DNA of 64,000 bases from Rhodospirillales bacterium (GTDB lineage: Bacteria > Pseudomonadota > Alphaproteobacteria > Rhodospirillales > Thalassospiraceae), in NCBI GenBank assembly GCA_019634165.1, contig JAHQVT010000012.1, forward strand, positions 305,528-369,527. The letters are read 5' to 3'. Positions within the stretch are counted from its first letter, which is position 1. Each line of letters begins with the position of its first letter. The translations under genes were made by a program, and so were the position numbers. Shown in pieces: positions 53,684 through 62,718 of this stretch. Below the pieces are notes generated by a model. It was not told the origin of the DNA and made no database searches. It worked only from the letters and a program-made list of their open reading frames with translations.

Positions 53684-54718
53684 ATGAAACTCGCAACGCT
53701 TAAGAACGGTACCCGTGACGGGAAGCTGGTTTTGGTCACCCGCGATCTGGAATTCTATGTCGATGCCAGTGCGATTGCGCCGACCCTGCAAGCAGCCCTT
53801 GATAACTGGACCGTCATTGCCCCGCGTTTGCAAGAACTGGCAGACGAAGTCGAAGCCGGTTCAAAGATTGCCAAACGCATCAAACTTGATACGCAGGAAT
53901 TACATTCCCCGTTGCCACGTGCCTATCAGTGGGCGGATGGATCGGCTTATCTCAATCACGTCGAATTGGTCCGCAAAGCGCGCGGCGCTGAAATACCGCA
54001 AAGCTTTTGGACCGATCCTTTGATGTATCAAGGCGGATCAGACAGCTTTCTCGGGCCGCGCGATGACATCGTTATGGCTGATCCCGCGTGGGGCATTGAT
54101 ATGGAAGGCGAGATTGCGGTCATCACCGATGATGTGCCAATGGGGGCCAATCTTGAACAGGCGCGCAGTGCCATTCGTTTGGTCATGCTGGTCAATGATG
54201 TGTCGCTGCGCGGTTTGATCCCCGGTGAATTGGCCAAGGGGTTTGGTTTTTTCCAATCCAAACCGTCCTCGGCATTCTCCCCCGTGGCGGTCACACCCGA
54301 TGAATTGGGCGATGCATGGGATGGTGGCAAACTTCATTTGCCACTGCATGTTGATCTGAATGGAGCGCCGTTTGGTCGGGCCAATGCCGGGATTGATATG
54401 ACCTTTGATTTTGCCCAATTGATCGCCCATGCCGCCCGGACCCGTCCGCTGGGTGCGGGAACCATCATTGGGTCGGGCACGGTTTCAAACAAACTTGGGG
54501 GAGAACCGGGCAAGCCAGTTGCCATGGGCGGTGTGGGGTATTCCTGTATTGCGGAAATCCGCATGATCGAAACCATCGAAACCGGTGCCGCAAGCACACC
54601 GTTTTTGCAATTTGGCGATCATGTAAAGATCGAGATGTTTGGGGCGGATGGGGCGTCGATCTTTGGCGTGATTGATCAGACCGTCCGCCCATGTCCCCCG
54701 AAAAACGATGGCGATTGA
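53684..54718 (+). CDS. fahA: Fumarylacetoacetase (bacterial FAH-family type)
   Basis: A 344-residue FAH-fold protein, the shorter bacterial form used after HmgA. Blocks: QWADGSAYLNHVELVRKARGAE, MEGEIAVITDDVPMG with a metal-site Glu, LVMLVNDVSLRGLIPGELAKGFGFFQSKPSSAFSP, and GTIIGSGTVSN. It hydrolyses fumarylacetoacetate (or maleylacetoacetate if no isomerase exists) to acetoacetate and the C4 acid. It follows hmgA by 15 bases. Its TGA directly abuts the TGA of the converging gene, forming TGATCA with no spacer. Confidence 0.9.
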   Translation: MKLATLKNGTRDGKLVLVTRDLEFYVDASAIAPTLQAALDNWTVIAPRLQELADEVEAGSKIAKRIKLDTQELHSPLPRAYQWADGSAYLNHVELVRKARGAEIPQSFWTDPLMYQGGSDSFLGPRDDIVMADPAWGIDMEGEIAVITDDVPMGANLEQARSAIRLVMLVNDVSLRGLIPGELAKGFGFFQSKPSSAFSPVAVTPDELGDAWDGGKLHLPLHVDLNGAPFGRANAGIDMTFDFAQLIAHAARTRPLGAGTIIGSGTVSNKLGGEPGKPVAMGGVGYSCIAEIRMIETIETGAASTPFLQFGDHVKIEMFGADGASIFGVIDQTVRPCPPKNDGD

Positions 54719-56311
54719 TCAAACACCAATTGCCATGCCTTCGCTTCGCGGATCATGCGCGCCATCGACAAAGCCATCGTCATCAATGCGAATGATCCCG
54801 GCCTGACCGGCAAGGGCGTTTTGGGCTTCGATGGCGCGTAAGATATGCCTACGCGCGGCCAGTGTATTAAACACATCATCACCGGCATCTACTTCAAGTT
54901 TCAGGCTGTCATTGGCATCGGAAAATGTCTTGCCCAGCAAGAAGCGCGGCTTGGCAAGGGCATCAGCCGGAGACAATCCAAAATCAAGCAATCGGGTCAG
55001 CAGCATCGCCAAGGTTTGCGGCTGTCCATCGGCCCCTTGTGTGCCATACAGCAAATGTGGTTTGCCGTTCTTAAGCGCGATGCCGGGGTTCAATGTATAG
55101 AACGGAAGTTTGCCGGGTTTGATGGCGTTAGGATGGGTTGGCTTTGTGCTAAATGCGGCCCCACGATTTTGCCAAACAATGCCGGTATCACCGGCAACAA
55201 CCCCGCTGCCCCAGTCAAAATAAGTACTTTGTAGAACACTGGCGCAATTACCCTGTGCGTCCTTTGCCGCCAAAAAGACGGTATCGCCGTGGCGGAACGG
55301 ATGGGGCCAATCCATTGCTGTGTCTGGGGAAATGTCGGCTGCCGCAGCGGACAGGCTTTCATCATTCAGCATGGCAGCAAAATCATCTGATGTGAAATCA
55401 GGATCGCCAATCTGATCACGCTTTAAAAACGCGCGTTTAATTGCTTCCACCACCAGATGGTAATGATCGGCTGTGCCTTCGGCCCAGTTTTTAGCACCCA
55501 GTTCGCGCAACACCCCCATGGTCATCAAGGTTGCCAATCCTTGGGTCGGGGCGGGCGGGGCGAATAATGTCACATCGCCATAGCCAAGCGATACGGCATC
55601 CACCGTTCTTGTGCGGGTTTTGGCAAGATCGGCCTTGGTAATCGGCGATCCAAGTTTGGACAGGCCATCGACAATCCGGTCCGCCAAGCCACCTTCGTAA
55701 AAGTCCCGCGCGCCATGTTGCGCGATACGTTTCAGGCTGTCGGCCAATTGCGGCTGATAAAAATGCTGACCCGCGACCGGCATTTTGCCATTGGGGGCAA
55801 AAATATAGGTAAAGCCCGGCCAAGTGCCAATTTCCTCTTTGCGGAAATCAAGCCAGAAACATTGCGATGCACTGATTGGAAAACCGTTTTCGGCCAGATC
55901 AATCGCAGGTGCCATCAAATCAGAAAGGTTTTGTTTCCCGCCCCAGTTCCGCGCGGAATGATCAAGGGCATGTTGCCATGAATCAACCGTGCAGGCGGTG
56001 GTTAGGGTCGATGCAGCGCCGCGCAAGGGGATCGGTTGGTTTGGCGTGATGCTATCAACCGCATTTTCCGCTGCCTGACCAATGCCCAGGAACGATTGCA
56101 CTTTGCCTGATGCGTCCGAGACCATCCAGACCGCATCACCGCCAATGCCGCAGAAATGCGGGTATGTTACCGCTAACATCGCTGCAGTTGCGACGACCGC
56201 CTCAATCGCAGTACCACCATTTTCAAGGACGTTTGCCCCGGCTTGGCTGGCGGCGGTACTTGGGCTGGTGACCATGGCGCGGCAGGATGACGATGGTGTG
56301 CGATCGATCAT
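54719..56311 (-). CDS. Gamma-glutamyltransferase family protein (cytoplasmic, Ntn hydrolase)
   Basis: A 530-residue GGT-like protein. The N-terminal part has ANVLENGGTAIEAVVATAAMLAVTYPHFCGIGGDAV. The autocatalytic cleavage and nucleophile position aligns with the Thr of GDTVFLAAKDAQGN, followed by the small-subunit motif WGSGVVAGDTGIVWQNRGAAF. There is no signal peptide, in contrast to periplasmic glutathione-degrading GGT. The ATG at 56311 is chosen as the start; an upstream in-frame extension lacks family similarity. It diverges from a GntR regulator that may control it. Substrate may be a gamma-glutamyl or other amide rather than glutathione. Confidence 0.85.
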   Translation of the reverse strand: MIDRTPSSSCRAMVTSPSTAASQAGANVLENGGTAIEAVVATAAMLAVTYPHFCGIGGDAVWMVSDASGKVQSFLGIGQAAENAVDSITPNQPIPLRGAASTLTTACTVDSWQHALDHSARNWGGKQNLSDLMAPAIDLAENGFPISASQCFWLDFRKEEIGTWPGFTYIFAPNGKMPVAGQHFYQPQLADSLKRIAQHGARDFYEGGLADRIVDGLSKLGSPITKADLAKTRTRTVDAVSLGYGDVTLFAPPAPTQGLATLMTMGVLRELGAKNWAEGTADHYHLVVEAIKRAFLKRDQIGDPDFTSDDFAAMLNDESLSAAAADISPDTAMDWPHPFRHGDTVFLAAKDAQGNCASVLQSTYFDWGSGVVAGDTGIVWQNRGAAFSTKPTHPNAIKPGKLPFYTLNPGIALKNGKPHLLYGTQGADGQPQTLAMLLTRLLDFGLSPADALAKPRFLLGKTFSDANDSLKLEVDAGDDVFNTLAARRHILRAIEAQNALAGQAGIIRIDDDGFVDGAHDPRSEGMAIGV

Positions 56312-56386
56312 AGCGGGTTCTTCTTTCTGCGGTGGGCGGTTGGCTGAATTGGTTGATAGGAAATGGACGTGATCGGGTGTGGCGCA

Positions 56387-56433
56387 ATTGTATGCAATCA
56401 ACTATACAAACTTAATCGGTTAATTGTATGCAG
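56387..56433. promoter_or_regulatory. Candidate GntR operators between the GGT-like gene and gntR
   Basis: ATTGTATGCAAT at 56387-56398 and ATTGTATGCAG at 56423-56433 are related copies 36 bp apart, with a half-match CTATACAAA between them. ATTGTATACAAT-like palindromes are typical for FadR-subfamily GntR proteins. A close variant recurs at 57791, before the NTF2-like gene and the transporter operon. Confidence 0.5.
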
Positions 56434-56454
56434 CATGAAACGTGACAGGCAGGC

Positions 56455-57168
56455 ATGAAGGCATCTGACAAAGTTAAGCATCGCACGGACATGATCAGTT
56501 CGGCCTTGCGTTCGGCAATTCTGGAACGTGTCTTGATGCCCGGTATGAAATTGCCAGAAGATTCGCTTGGCGAACGCTTTGGCGTAAGCCGAACGCTTAT
56601 CCGCCAATCGCTTGAACGTCTTGCTGCCGAAGGGCTGATTGAACTTCGCCGCAACAAGGGGGCGATGGTTGCCAAGCCAAGCCTTGAAGAAGCCCGCGAT
56701 CTGTTTGAATTGCGCACCCAGATCGAAGACCTTGTGATCAGCCGGGTGATCAAAAACATGACGCCGGATATTTTGGCAGAACTTGAAGCCCATCTTGCCA
56801 AAGAAGTCGAAGCCGAACATGCGTCGGAACCCAAATCGATCCGCTTGGCGACAGAATTTCATATTCTTCTGGCCAAACTTGCCGGAAGCCCGGTTTTGCT
56901 GCGCTATGTCGAAGAAATCGGCTATCGCTGTGGCTTGACGCTTTCGCTTTATGCCAGACCACATTCGACCGATTGCGGCATTCAGGAACACCGCCAGATT
57001 ATCGAAGCCTTGGCCAAGGGGGACGAAGATGTCGCACGCCAATTGATGCGCCATCATCTGACCGCCGTTGCCGATCGGGCACTTTTTACCACCGAAGAAG
57101 GTGGGCCGCTTTTGTATCTTGATGCGCTGGAACCCTATGCCAAAAAAGTCCGCGACGGCGGGGCATAA
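56455..57168 (+). CDS. GntR-family regulator, FadR subfamily (FCD domain)
   Basis: A 237-residue protein. The winged HTH covers residues about 15-75 (MKLPEDSLGERFGVSRTLIRQSLERLAAEGLIELRRNKG), and the all-helical FCD effector domain about 85-215, with metal-site histidines in TEFHILLAKLAG and IQEHRQIIEAL and in RHHLTAV. FCD proteins usually bind small carboxylates through a metal. It is divergent from the GGT-like gene and may also govern the NTF2-like gene and transporter genes beyond, since similar operator words occur there. Confidence 0.9.
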   Translation: MKASDKVKHRTDMISSALRSAILERVLMPGMKLPEDSLGERFGVSRTLIRQSLERLAAEGLIELRRNKGAMVAKPSLEEARDLFELRTQIEDLVISRVIKNMTPDILAELEAHLAKEVEAEHASEPKSIRLATEFHILLAKLAGSPVLLRYVEEIGYRCGLTLSLYARPHSTDCGIQEHRQIIEALAKGDEDVARQLMRHHLTAVADRALFTTEEGGPLLYLDALEPYAKKVRDGGA

Positions 57169-57280
57169 GTCGGCATTGCGGCGATGCGCATAAGCAGCCG
57201 AATGCACGCACAGGAAATTGCTGCGCCGAACTTGTTTCTGGCATTGTGGGGGCGATTGCATGCGCTGCATTTCAGGGAAA

Positions 57281-57706
57281 TCAGGCCTTAATGCCTTTGC
57301 GCACTAGAATGCGTTCAGCACTTTCATTCCACACATCCATTTTGACGATTTTGCCGTTTTTGATCACAAAGCGGTCAATATAGCGATTGCCTTCAAACGG
57401 GGTGCCGTCCGGCCATTCGCCGTAAAGCCATCCCGTGCTGTAAACCACGGTCTGGCCATCGGTATTGGCAACGTCAAACTGGCCGAACTTCTTTTTTACC
57501 CATTTATAACGTGCCGCGTTAAAGGCAGTCGTTCCCGACGGGTGGTCGTATTTTTGACCATCGGTAAAGGTGATCACGACATCATCAGACATGAAAGTCG
57601 CCGCCAATTCCGGGTCTGGCTTCATCGATGCATCAAGGAAATGGCGCACGGTCTGGGCTTCTGGCGGCAGCGTATCAAGCACATTTTCCGCAGTCTGATC
57701 GGTCAT
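57281..57706 (-). CDS. NTF2/SnoaL-like small protein
   Basis: A 141-residue protein with the cone-shaped NTF2-like pattern: an N-terminal helix ending in TVRHFLDASMKPDPELAATFMSDDVVITF, then strands with GWLYGEWPDGTPFEGNRYIDRFVIKNGKIVKMDVW. Such proteins act as small hydrolases, isomerases or binding proteins, and the fold alone does not tell the role. The ATG at 57706 has GGGGATT upstream; longer frames run into the regulatory region. It is divergent from the transporter operon and convergent with gntR. Confidence 0.78.
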   Translation of the reverse strand: MTDQTAENVLDTLPPEAQTVRHFLDASMKPDPELAATFMSDDVVITFTDGQKYDHPSGTTAFNAARYKWVKKKFGQFDVANTDGQTVVYSTGWLYGEWPDGTPFEGNRYIDRFVIKNGKIVKMDVWNESAERILVRKGIKA

Positions 57707-57764
57707 TTGGTAATCCCCATTCGCTGTATTTGATTTGCGATCAGCATAATGCGTGGGCAGAAAA

Positions 57765-57814
57765 TTTGCATGCACTAATTTTATGCAATAATTGCATGCA
57801 ATTTGCGTATGCAT
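57765..57814. promoter_or_regulatory. Cluster of TGCATGCA-type sites between the NTF2-like gene and the transporter operon
   Basis: TTTGCATGCA (57765), ATTGCATGCAAT (57791-57802) and TTGCGTATGCAT (57803-57814) resemble the words upstream of gntR. Read another way, TGCACTAATTTTATGCA (57771-57787) and TGCAATTTGCGTATGCA (57797-57813) are 17-base TGCA-N9-TGCA dyads like NtrC sites, placed 70-115 bp before a sigma-54 type promoter. GntR and NtrC readings are both possible. Confidence 0.45.
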
Positions 57815-57882
57815 GAGGCAGATGGCCGTTTTAGATATCCTTGCATTCATATAAATCATTGATTTTAAACAATTCTAATTCT

Positions 57883-57898
57883 TGGCATGCGCTTTGCT
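57883..57898 (+). promoter_or_regulatory. Sigma-54 type promoter of the second Liv-type operon
   Basis: TGGCATGCGCTTTGCT matches the -24/-12 consensus at all invariant bases with exact spacing. Predicted transcription starts near 57909, about 79 bases before the binding-protein ATG. It suggests control by nitrogen status. Confidence 0.65.
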
Positions 57899-57987
57899 GC
57901 AGTGCGATGGTCATTTGGCGCGCACCGTGAAACTGCAACGACCGAATGCGGCCCGAATGGGAAAGTCATATAATCAGGGAGTCTCAC

Positions 57988-59175
57988 ATGCCTATTTCTT
58001 CGCCTATCCCGAAAATTACGCGCCGTGCCGCCCTTCTGGGTGCTGCGGCTGTATTGATGTTTGCTGCTACCTTGCCGGCCGATAACGCCCGTGCTGATGA
58101 AACCGTAAAGCTCGGCCTTGTTGCTGCGCTGAGTGGCCAGTCGGCCAAATCGGGTGAGGCGATTACACGTGGTATTAGCCTTGCGATTGATAAGATCAAT
58201 GCCGAGGGTGGTGTTCTTGGTAAGCCGCTTGAACTTGTCTCGCGTGATGATGAAAGCAACCCGGGCAAAGGCCTAGTTGCAGCACGTGAACTGGTCCAGC
58301 GCGAAGGTGTTGCTGCGATCCTTGGCGGTCTTGATACGCCGGTTTCCTTTGCCATTGTACCCTTCGTCAATCAGCAGAAAGTCCCGTTCATCGGCCCGTG
58401 GGCAGCAGGAACCGGGATCACCAAAAACGGTGCTGACGAAAACTATGTCTTCCGTGTTTCGGCTGTTGATGAATATGTCGATGAAGCCATCACTGAATAT
58501 TTGATTGCCAACTATGGTGCCAAAAAACCGGGCATGATCCTGATCAACAACCCGTGGGGTGAGTCCAATGAAAAAGGCTTGCTTAAGGCACTTGGTAAAC
58601 GTGGGATGGGTCATGCCGGGATCGAAAAGTTTGAATCCAACGACGTTGACGTGGTCCCGCAGTTGACCCGCCTTAAAGAAAACGGTGCGGATTCCCTGTT
58701 TGTTGTCGCCAATGTTGCCCCGACCGCACAGGTGATCAAGTCGCTTGACCGTATGGGTTGGGATGTTCCGATTTCATCGCATTGGGGCCCGGCCGGTGGT
58801 CGCTTCACCGAACTTGCAGGCAAATCGGGTGAAAAGGTTCATTTCATTCAGACTTACCTGTTTACCGATGCAACTGATCCGATGTTTGCCAAGCTTCAGG
58901 AAAAATACCCTGAAATTGAAACACTGGCAGACGTCACCCCGGCAACCGGTATCGCCAATGCGTATGATGCGACGCTTTTGATTGCAGCAGCGATTGAAAA
59001 GGCTGGTTCGACCGAAGGCCCGGCCATCCGCGCGGCAATGTATGAAATCAGCGGCGTCAAAGGCATGATTAAAACCTATGACACGCCGTTCACCCCGGAC
59101 GATCAGGACGCGCTTGGTCCGGAAGATTACACCTTCGCTCATTTCGTCGAAGGTCAGATCATCCCGATCAAATAA
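57988..59175 (+). CDS. Liv-type ABC transporter substrate-binding protein, Tat signal
   Basis: A 395-residue periplasmic binding protein. A signal peptide with twin arginines is present (PKITRRAALLGAAAVLMFAATLPA). The mature part ETVKLGLVAALSGQSAKSGEAITRGISLAIDKIN is the family opening, and GTGITKNGADENYVFRVSAVDEY lies at the hinge. The ATG at 57988 has CAGGGAG upstream. It heads the operon with the LivH-type gene, the three-domain fusion and an amidohydrolase. The ligand may be a nitrogen heterocycle or amide processed by that enzyme. Confidence 0.9.
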   Translation: MPISSPIPKITRRAALLGAAAVLMFAATLPADNARADETVKLGLVAALSGQSAKSGEAITRGISLAIDKINAEGGVLGKPLELVSRDDESNPGKGLVAARELVQREGVAAILGGLDTPVSFAIVPFVNQQKVPFIGPWAAGTGITKNGADENYVFRVSAVDEYVDEAITEYLIANYGAKKPGMILINNPWGESNEKGLLKALGKRGMGHAGIEKFESNDVDVVPQLTRLKENGADSLFVVANVAPTAQVIKSLDRMGWDVPISSHWGPAGGRFTELAGKSGEKVHFIQTYLFTDATDPMFAKLQEKYPEIETLADVTPATGIANAYDATLLIAAAIEKAGSTEGPAIRAAMYEISGVKGMIKTYDTPFTPDDQDALGPEDYTFAHFVEGQIIPIK

Positions 59176-59278
59176 TCCATCTTTTTACCCTGTGCGGTGC
59201 GCGAATGTCGCGCGCCGCATGGGCTTTATCCATTTTTAAGTAATGCACTTTGTGCAAGGCATAAGCAGGCAACGGACA

Positions 59279-60154
59279 ATGACATTATTAATCGCCGCCC
59301 TGATTACCGGTATTGGTCTGGGAAGTATGTACGGGCTGATCGCGCTCGGATTTCAGATCACCTATTCGGTGTCCTCAAAGGTCAATTTCGCCCAAGGATC
59401 CATGGTGATGTTCGGTGCCGTGTTGGGTTTTGTCTTTTGTGAACGATACGGTTTCCCGGTCATTGTCGGATATCCATTGGCGATTTTATGCTGTGGTGTT
59501 GCCGGTATTCTGGTTGAGTTTTTCCTTGTTCGTCCATTTGCAGTACGCAATTCGGAAGCCTGGCTTATGGCAACAGTTGCAGGCGGTATTTTGCTTGATA
59601 ACGCGGTGTTGTTCACATTTGGTAACGAACCACGCACCTTGCCATCCGCCCTTGTCGGGGAAAGCTGGAATGTGTTTGGCACTGGTGTTTATCCACAACA
59701 AATCCTGATCCCGATTGCCGCCATTGGTGTCGCACTGACCCTGCATGCCTTGTTCCGCCGCACCCGTCAGGGACGTGCTTTGTTGGCCGTCGTGCAAAAC
59801 CTTCAGGCAGCCAAGCTAATGGGGATCAACACCACGGTTATGGTGAGTGGTTCTTTTGCGATTTCATCCATGCTGGCCGCTTGTGCCGGGCTTTTGATCG
59901 CACCTTTGTTTTCCGTGCATTCGGACATGGGAACGCTGTTTGGGCTTAAAGCCTTTGCCGTTGCCATTCTGGGCGGCATGACATCGGCCTATAGCGTGAT
60001 GCTGGCCGGGTTCATCTATGGATTGGTGGAGGCCGGTGTGACCACCTATCTTGGCTCGTCCTATACCTTTATCGTCGTGTTTGCGCTTGTGATCGCGGTT
60101 CTGACCATCAAACCAAGTGGCCTTTTTGGCCGCACGGCGATCAAAAAGGTTTGA
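59279..60154 (+). CDS. LivH-type ABC transporter permease
   Basis: A 291-residue permease with about eight segments. It starts MTLLIAALITGIGLGSMYGLIALGFQITYSVSSKVNFAQGS and has the C-terminal AILGGMTSAYSVMLAGFIYGLVEAG. I prefer the ATG at 59279 to one 36 bases upstream, as the family begins here, though the ribosome site (AACGGA) is weak. Its stop overlaps the start of the fusion gene (ATGATG). Confidence 0.92.
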   Translation: MTLLIAALITGIGLGSMYGLIALGFQITYSVSSKVNFAQGSMVMFGAVLGFVFCERYGFPVIVGYPLAILCCGVAGILVEFFLVRPFAVRNSEAWLMATVAGGILLDNAVLFTFGNEPRTLPSALVGESWNVFGTGVYPQQILIPIAAIGVALTLHALFRRTRQGRALLAVVQNLQAAKLMGINTTVMVSGSFAISSMLAACAGLLIAPLFSVHSDMGTLFGLKAFAVAILGGMTSAYSVMLAGFIYGLVEAGVTTYLGSSYTFIVVFALVIAVLTIKPSGLFGRTAIKKV

Positions 60155-62718
60155 TGATGAAAATGAAATTCGACTTCAAAAATCCAATTCCCAAGCTTAA
60201 TAAATCCATCGCCCTTGATAGCGCCATCATTGTCGCTGTGATCGGCGGATTGATTGGCGTTTCGATCACCGGTGGCTATAGCCAATTCATTATCGGTCTT
60301 GTCGCGATCTCGACTGTTTTATGTGTCGGTTTGAACGTTCTGTATGGTCTGACCGGGCTGGTTTCACTTGGTCAGGTTGGTTTCTTTGCCATTGGCGCCT
60401 ATGCCAGTGCGATTTTGACGCTGGCAGGGATAAATTTCTGGTTGTCGCTGATTGCGGCGACATTGATCGCCGGAATGGCGGGCTGTGTTTTGGCATTATC
60501 TGCTGTGCGCATGGCCGGGCCATTTTTGGCGATGGTGACGATTGCCTTTGCCTTTATCGTCGAACATGGCGCGATTGAATGGCGTGCTTTGACCGGTGGG
60601 CAAAACGGGTTGATGGGCTTCCCGATGCCTGAATTGTTTGGCTATGTGTTTAGCGAACGCGATCTGGTGATGTTGTGCGTTATTCTGGGTGGTGTGGGCT
60701 TGCTCGCATTTCGCCGGTTGGCGACCAGTGGCTGGGGCATGGCAATGACCAGCATGCGCGATGCGGAAATTGCCGCAAGTTCGCTTGGCTATAATGCCTT
60801 TGCGGTCAAGGCCAGTGGCTTTGCCATCGCAGCGGCGATGGCGGGGCTTGCCGGGGCGTTATACGCACCCTTGATGATGTTTATTGCCCCGTCGAACTTC
60901 CCGATCAGCCAATCAATCCTCTATCTGTTTGCCGTGATTCTTGGTGGGGCCGGTACTGTGCTTGGCCCGCTTGTCGGGGCATCTGTTTCGGTTCTTTTGC
61001 CAGAAATGTTGGCCGATTTTGCCGAATATCGGTTGCTGATCTTTGGCGGATTACTCATCGTGGTTCTGCTGATTGCACCGCGCGGGATCGTTGGGGTGAT
61101 CGAACGGTTTATCCCGCTTAAAAAACGCGGTGTTGCGGCAACCCCGTCTGATGAGATTGAGGCAGGGCTAAAAGCCTATGCCAAATCCGATGGGCTGAGT
61201 GTTGAAGATATCTCGATTGCCTTTGGCGGGGTGAAGGCCGTCAATGATGTGTCCTTTAGCGCCAAACCGGGCGAGGTCACATCAATCATTGGCCCGAATG
61301 GTGCGGGCAAAACCACATTGCTTAATATTATCAGTGGCTTTTACAAACCAACTGCCGGTGCTGTTCGGATTGATGGACAGGATATTGCCGGTAAACCGAC
61401 GGACTTTGCCGCGCGCAATGGTATTTCGCGGACCTATCAGGCGACCCGTTTGTTTGAAAATATGTCGGTGATCGACAATGTGATTGCCGGTATTCCGGTT
61501 GGACGATTTGGCAAGCCATTCAGTGCGATTGCCTCGGATGAAAACCGCAATCATGCGGCCGGTCTTTTGGCTTTTTGCGGTTATCACGGGGACATTGATG
61601 TTCGTTCTGGTGGTCTTCCCCATGTTGATCGAAGGCTGGTTGAAATCGCAAGGTCATTGGCGACCAAGCCAGGCGTGTTGTTGCTTGATGAACCGGCTGC
61701 CGGTTTGATGCATGCTGATAAGGTGGCCTTGGCAAAACTTCTGCGTCAATTGGCCGATGCCGGGATTACGGTGGTTTTGGTCGAACATGACATGGAAATG
61801 GTCATGGGGATTTCCGATCAGATTTTGGCTGTTGATGCCGGAACGCCGATTATCTTTGGCGCACCAAAGGATGTGCAAAAAGATGCGCGGGTGATTGCGG
61901 CCTATCTTGGTGATGGCGAAATGAAAGCCCGCCCGCGACCGGTTCCGCTTCATGCTGGGGCATCGCCGGTAATTGAAACCTTGCGACTGACTGCGGGATA
62001 TGGGGCGGCACCGGTTTTGCAATCGGTCGACATCAAGGTGCGCCAAGGTGAAATGGTTGCATTGCTCGGTGCGAATGGTGCAGGCAAATCAACCTTCCTG
62101 ACCGCACTTGCCGGATTGCTGCGCCCGGTAAAGGGCAGCATCGTTTTAAATAACGAATATATCCATGCCCTTGCCCCGCATCAGATCGTCCAACAGGGAT
62201 TGATCCTTGTGCCAGAAGGACGTCAGGTCTTTCCGGAACTGACCGTGCGCGAAAACATCGAACTGGGTGCTTATAAGCAACCAAAACCGGTGAGTTCCGA
62301 GGAACTGGAAGTTCTTCTGAACCGCTTCCCGCGTTTACGTGACCGGATCAACAGCCCGGCTGGTTTGTTGTCCGGCGGCGAGCAGCAAATGATGGCGATT
62401 GCCCGTGGTCTGGTGGCAAAGCCAAAAGCATTATTGCTTGATGAACCCTCCCTCGGTCTGGCCCCGGCAATGGTCGAAGAACTTTACGCCATTCTGGGCG
62501 AGCTTCGCGATGACGGGGTGACGATCCTTTTGGTCGATCAGATGGCGACCATGGCGCTGTCGGTGGCTGATTACGCCTATGTTCTTGAACAGGGCCAAGT
62601 GGTTGCCGAAGGCAAAGCATCTGATTTACGAGAAGACGAACGCCTGATTGCCGCCTATCTGGGCGGGAGTGAGAAGGGCGATAAAAACCAAGAAAAGGTG
62701 GCATGCGAAAATGCTTGA
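60151..62718 (+). CDS. Three-domain fusion: LivM-type permease with LivG- and LivF-type ATPases
   Basis: An 855-residue protein. Residues about 15-325 are a LivM permease (LYGLTGLVSLGQVGFFAIGAYA; ILGGAGTVLGPLVGASV). About 350-590 are a LivG-like ATPase with Walker A GPNGAGKTTLLNI and Walker B VLLLDEPAAGLM, but its signature reads LPHVDRRLVEIA, without the LSGGQ glycines. About 605-840 are a LivF-like ATPase with GANGAGKSTFLTA, a normal LSGGEQQMMAIARGL and LLLDEPSLGLAP; its H-loop reads VDQMATMAL, lacking the His. These are normally three genes. Asymmetric motifs suggest one composite ATP site is degenerate. Confidence 0.93.
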   Translation: MMMKMKFDFKNPIPKLNKSIALDSAIIVAVIGGLIGVSITGGYSQFIIGLVAISTVLCVGLNVLYGLTGLVSLGQVGFFAIGAYASAILTLAGINFWLSLIAATLIAGMAGCVLALSAVRMAGPFLAMVTIAFAFIVEHGAIEWRALTGGQNGLMGFPMPELFGYVFSERDLVMLCVILGGVGLLAFRRLATSGWGMAMTSMRDAEIAASSLGYNAFAVKASGFAIAAAMAGLAGALYAPLMMFIAPSNFPISQSILYLFAVILGGAGTVLGPLVGASVSVLLPEMLADFAEYRLLIFGGLLIVVLLIAPRGIVGVIERFIPLKKRGVAATPSDEIEAGLKAYAKSDGLSVEDISIAFGGVKAVNDVSFSAKPGEVTSIIGPNGAGKTTLLNIISGFYKPTAGAVRIDGQDIAGKPTDFAARNGISRTYQATRLFENMSVIDNVIAGIPVGRFGKPFSAIASDENRNHAAGLLAFCGYHGDIDVRSGGLPHVDRRLVEIARSLATKPGVLLLDEPAAGLMHADKVALAKLLRQLADAGITVVLVEHDMEMVMGISDQILAVDAGTPIIFGAPKDVQKDARVIAAYLGDGEMKARPRPVPLHAGASPVIETLRLTAGYGAAPVLQSVDIKVRQGEMVALLGANGAGKSTFLTALAGLLRPVKGSIVLNNEYIHALAPHQIVQQGLILVPEGRQVFPELTVRENIELGAYKQPKPVSSEELEVLLNRFPRLRDRINSPAGLLSGGEQQMMAIARGLVAKPKALLLDEPSLGLAPAMVEELYAILGELRDDGVTILLVDQMATMALSVADYAYVLEQGQVVAEGKASDLREDERLIAAYLGGSEKGDKNQEKVACENA

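Noticed and set aside
56371-56398. A sigma-54 promoter for gntR (TGGCGCAATTGTATGCA)
   Set aside because: The GG and GC elements are one base too far apart.
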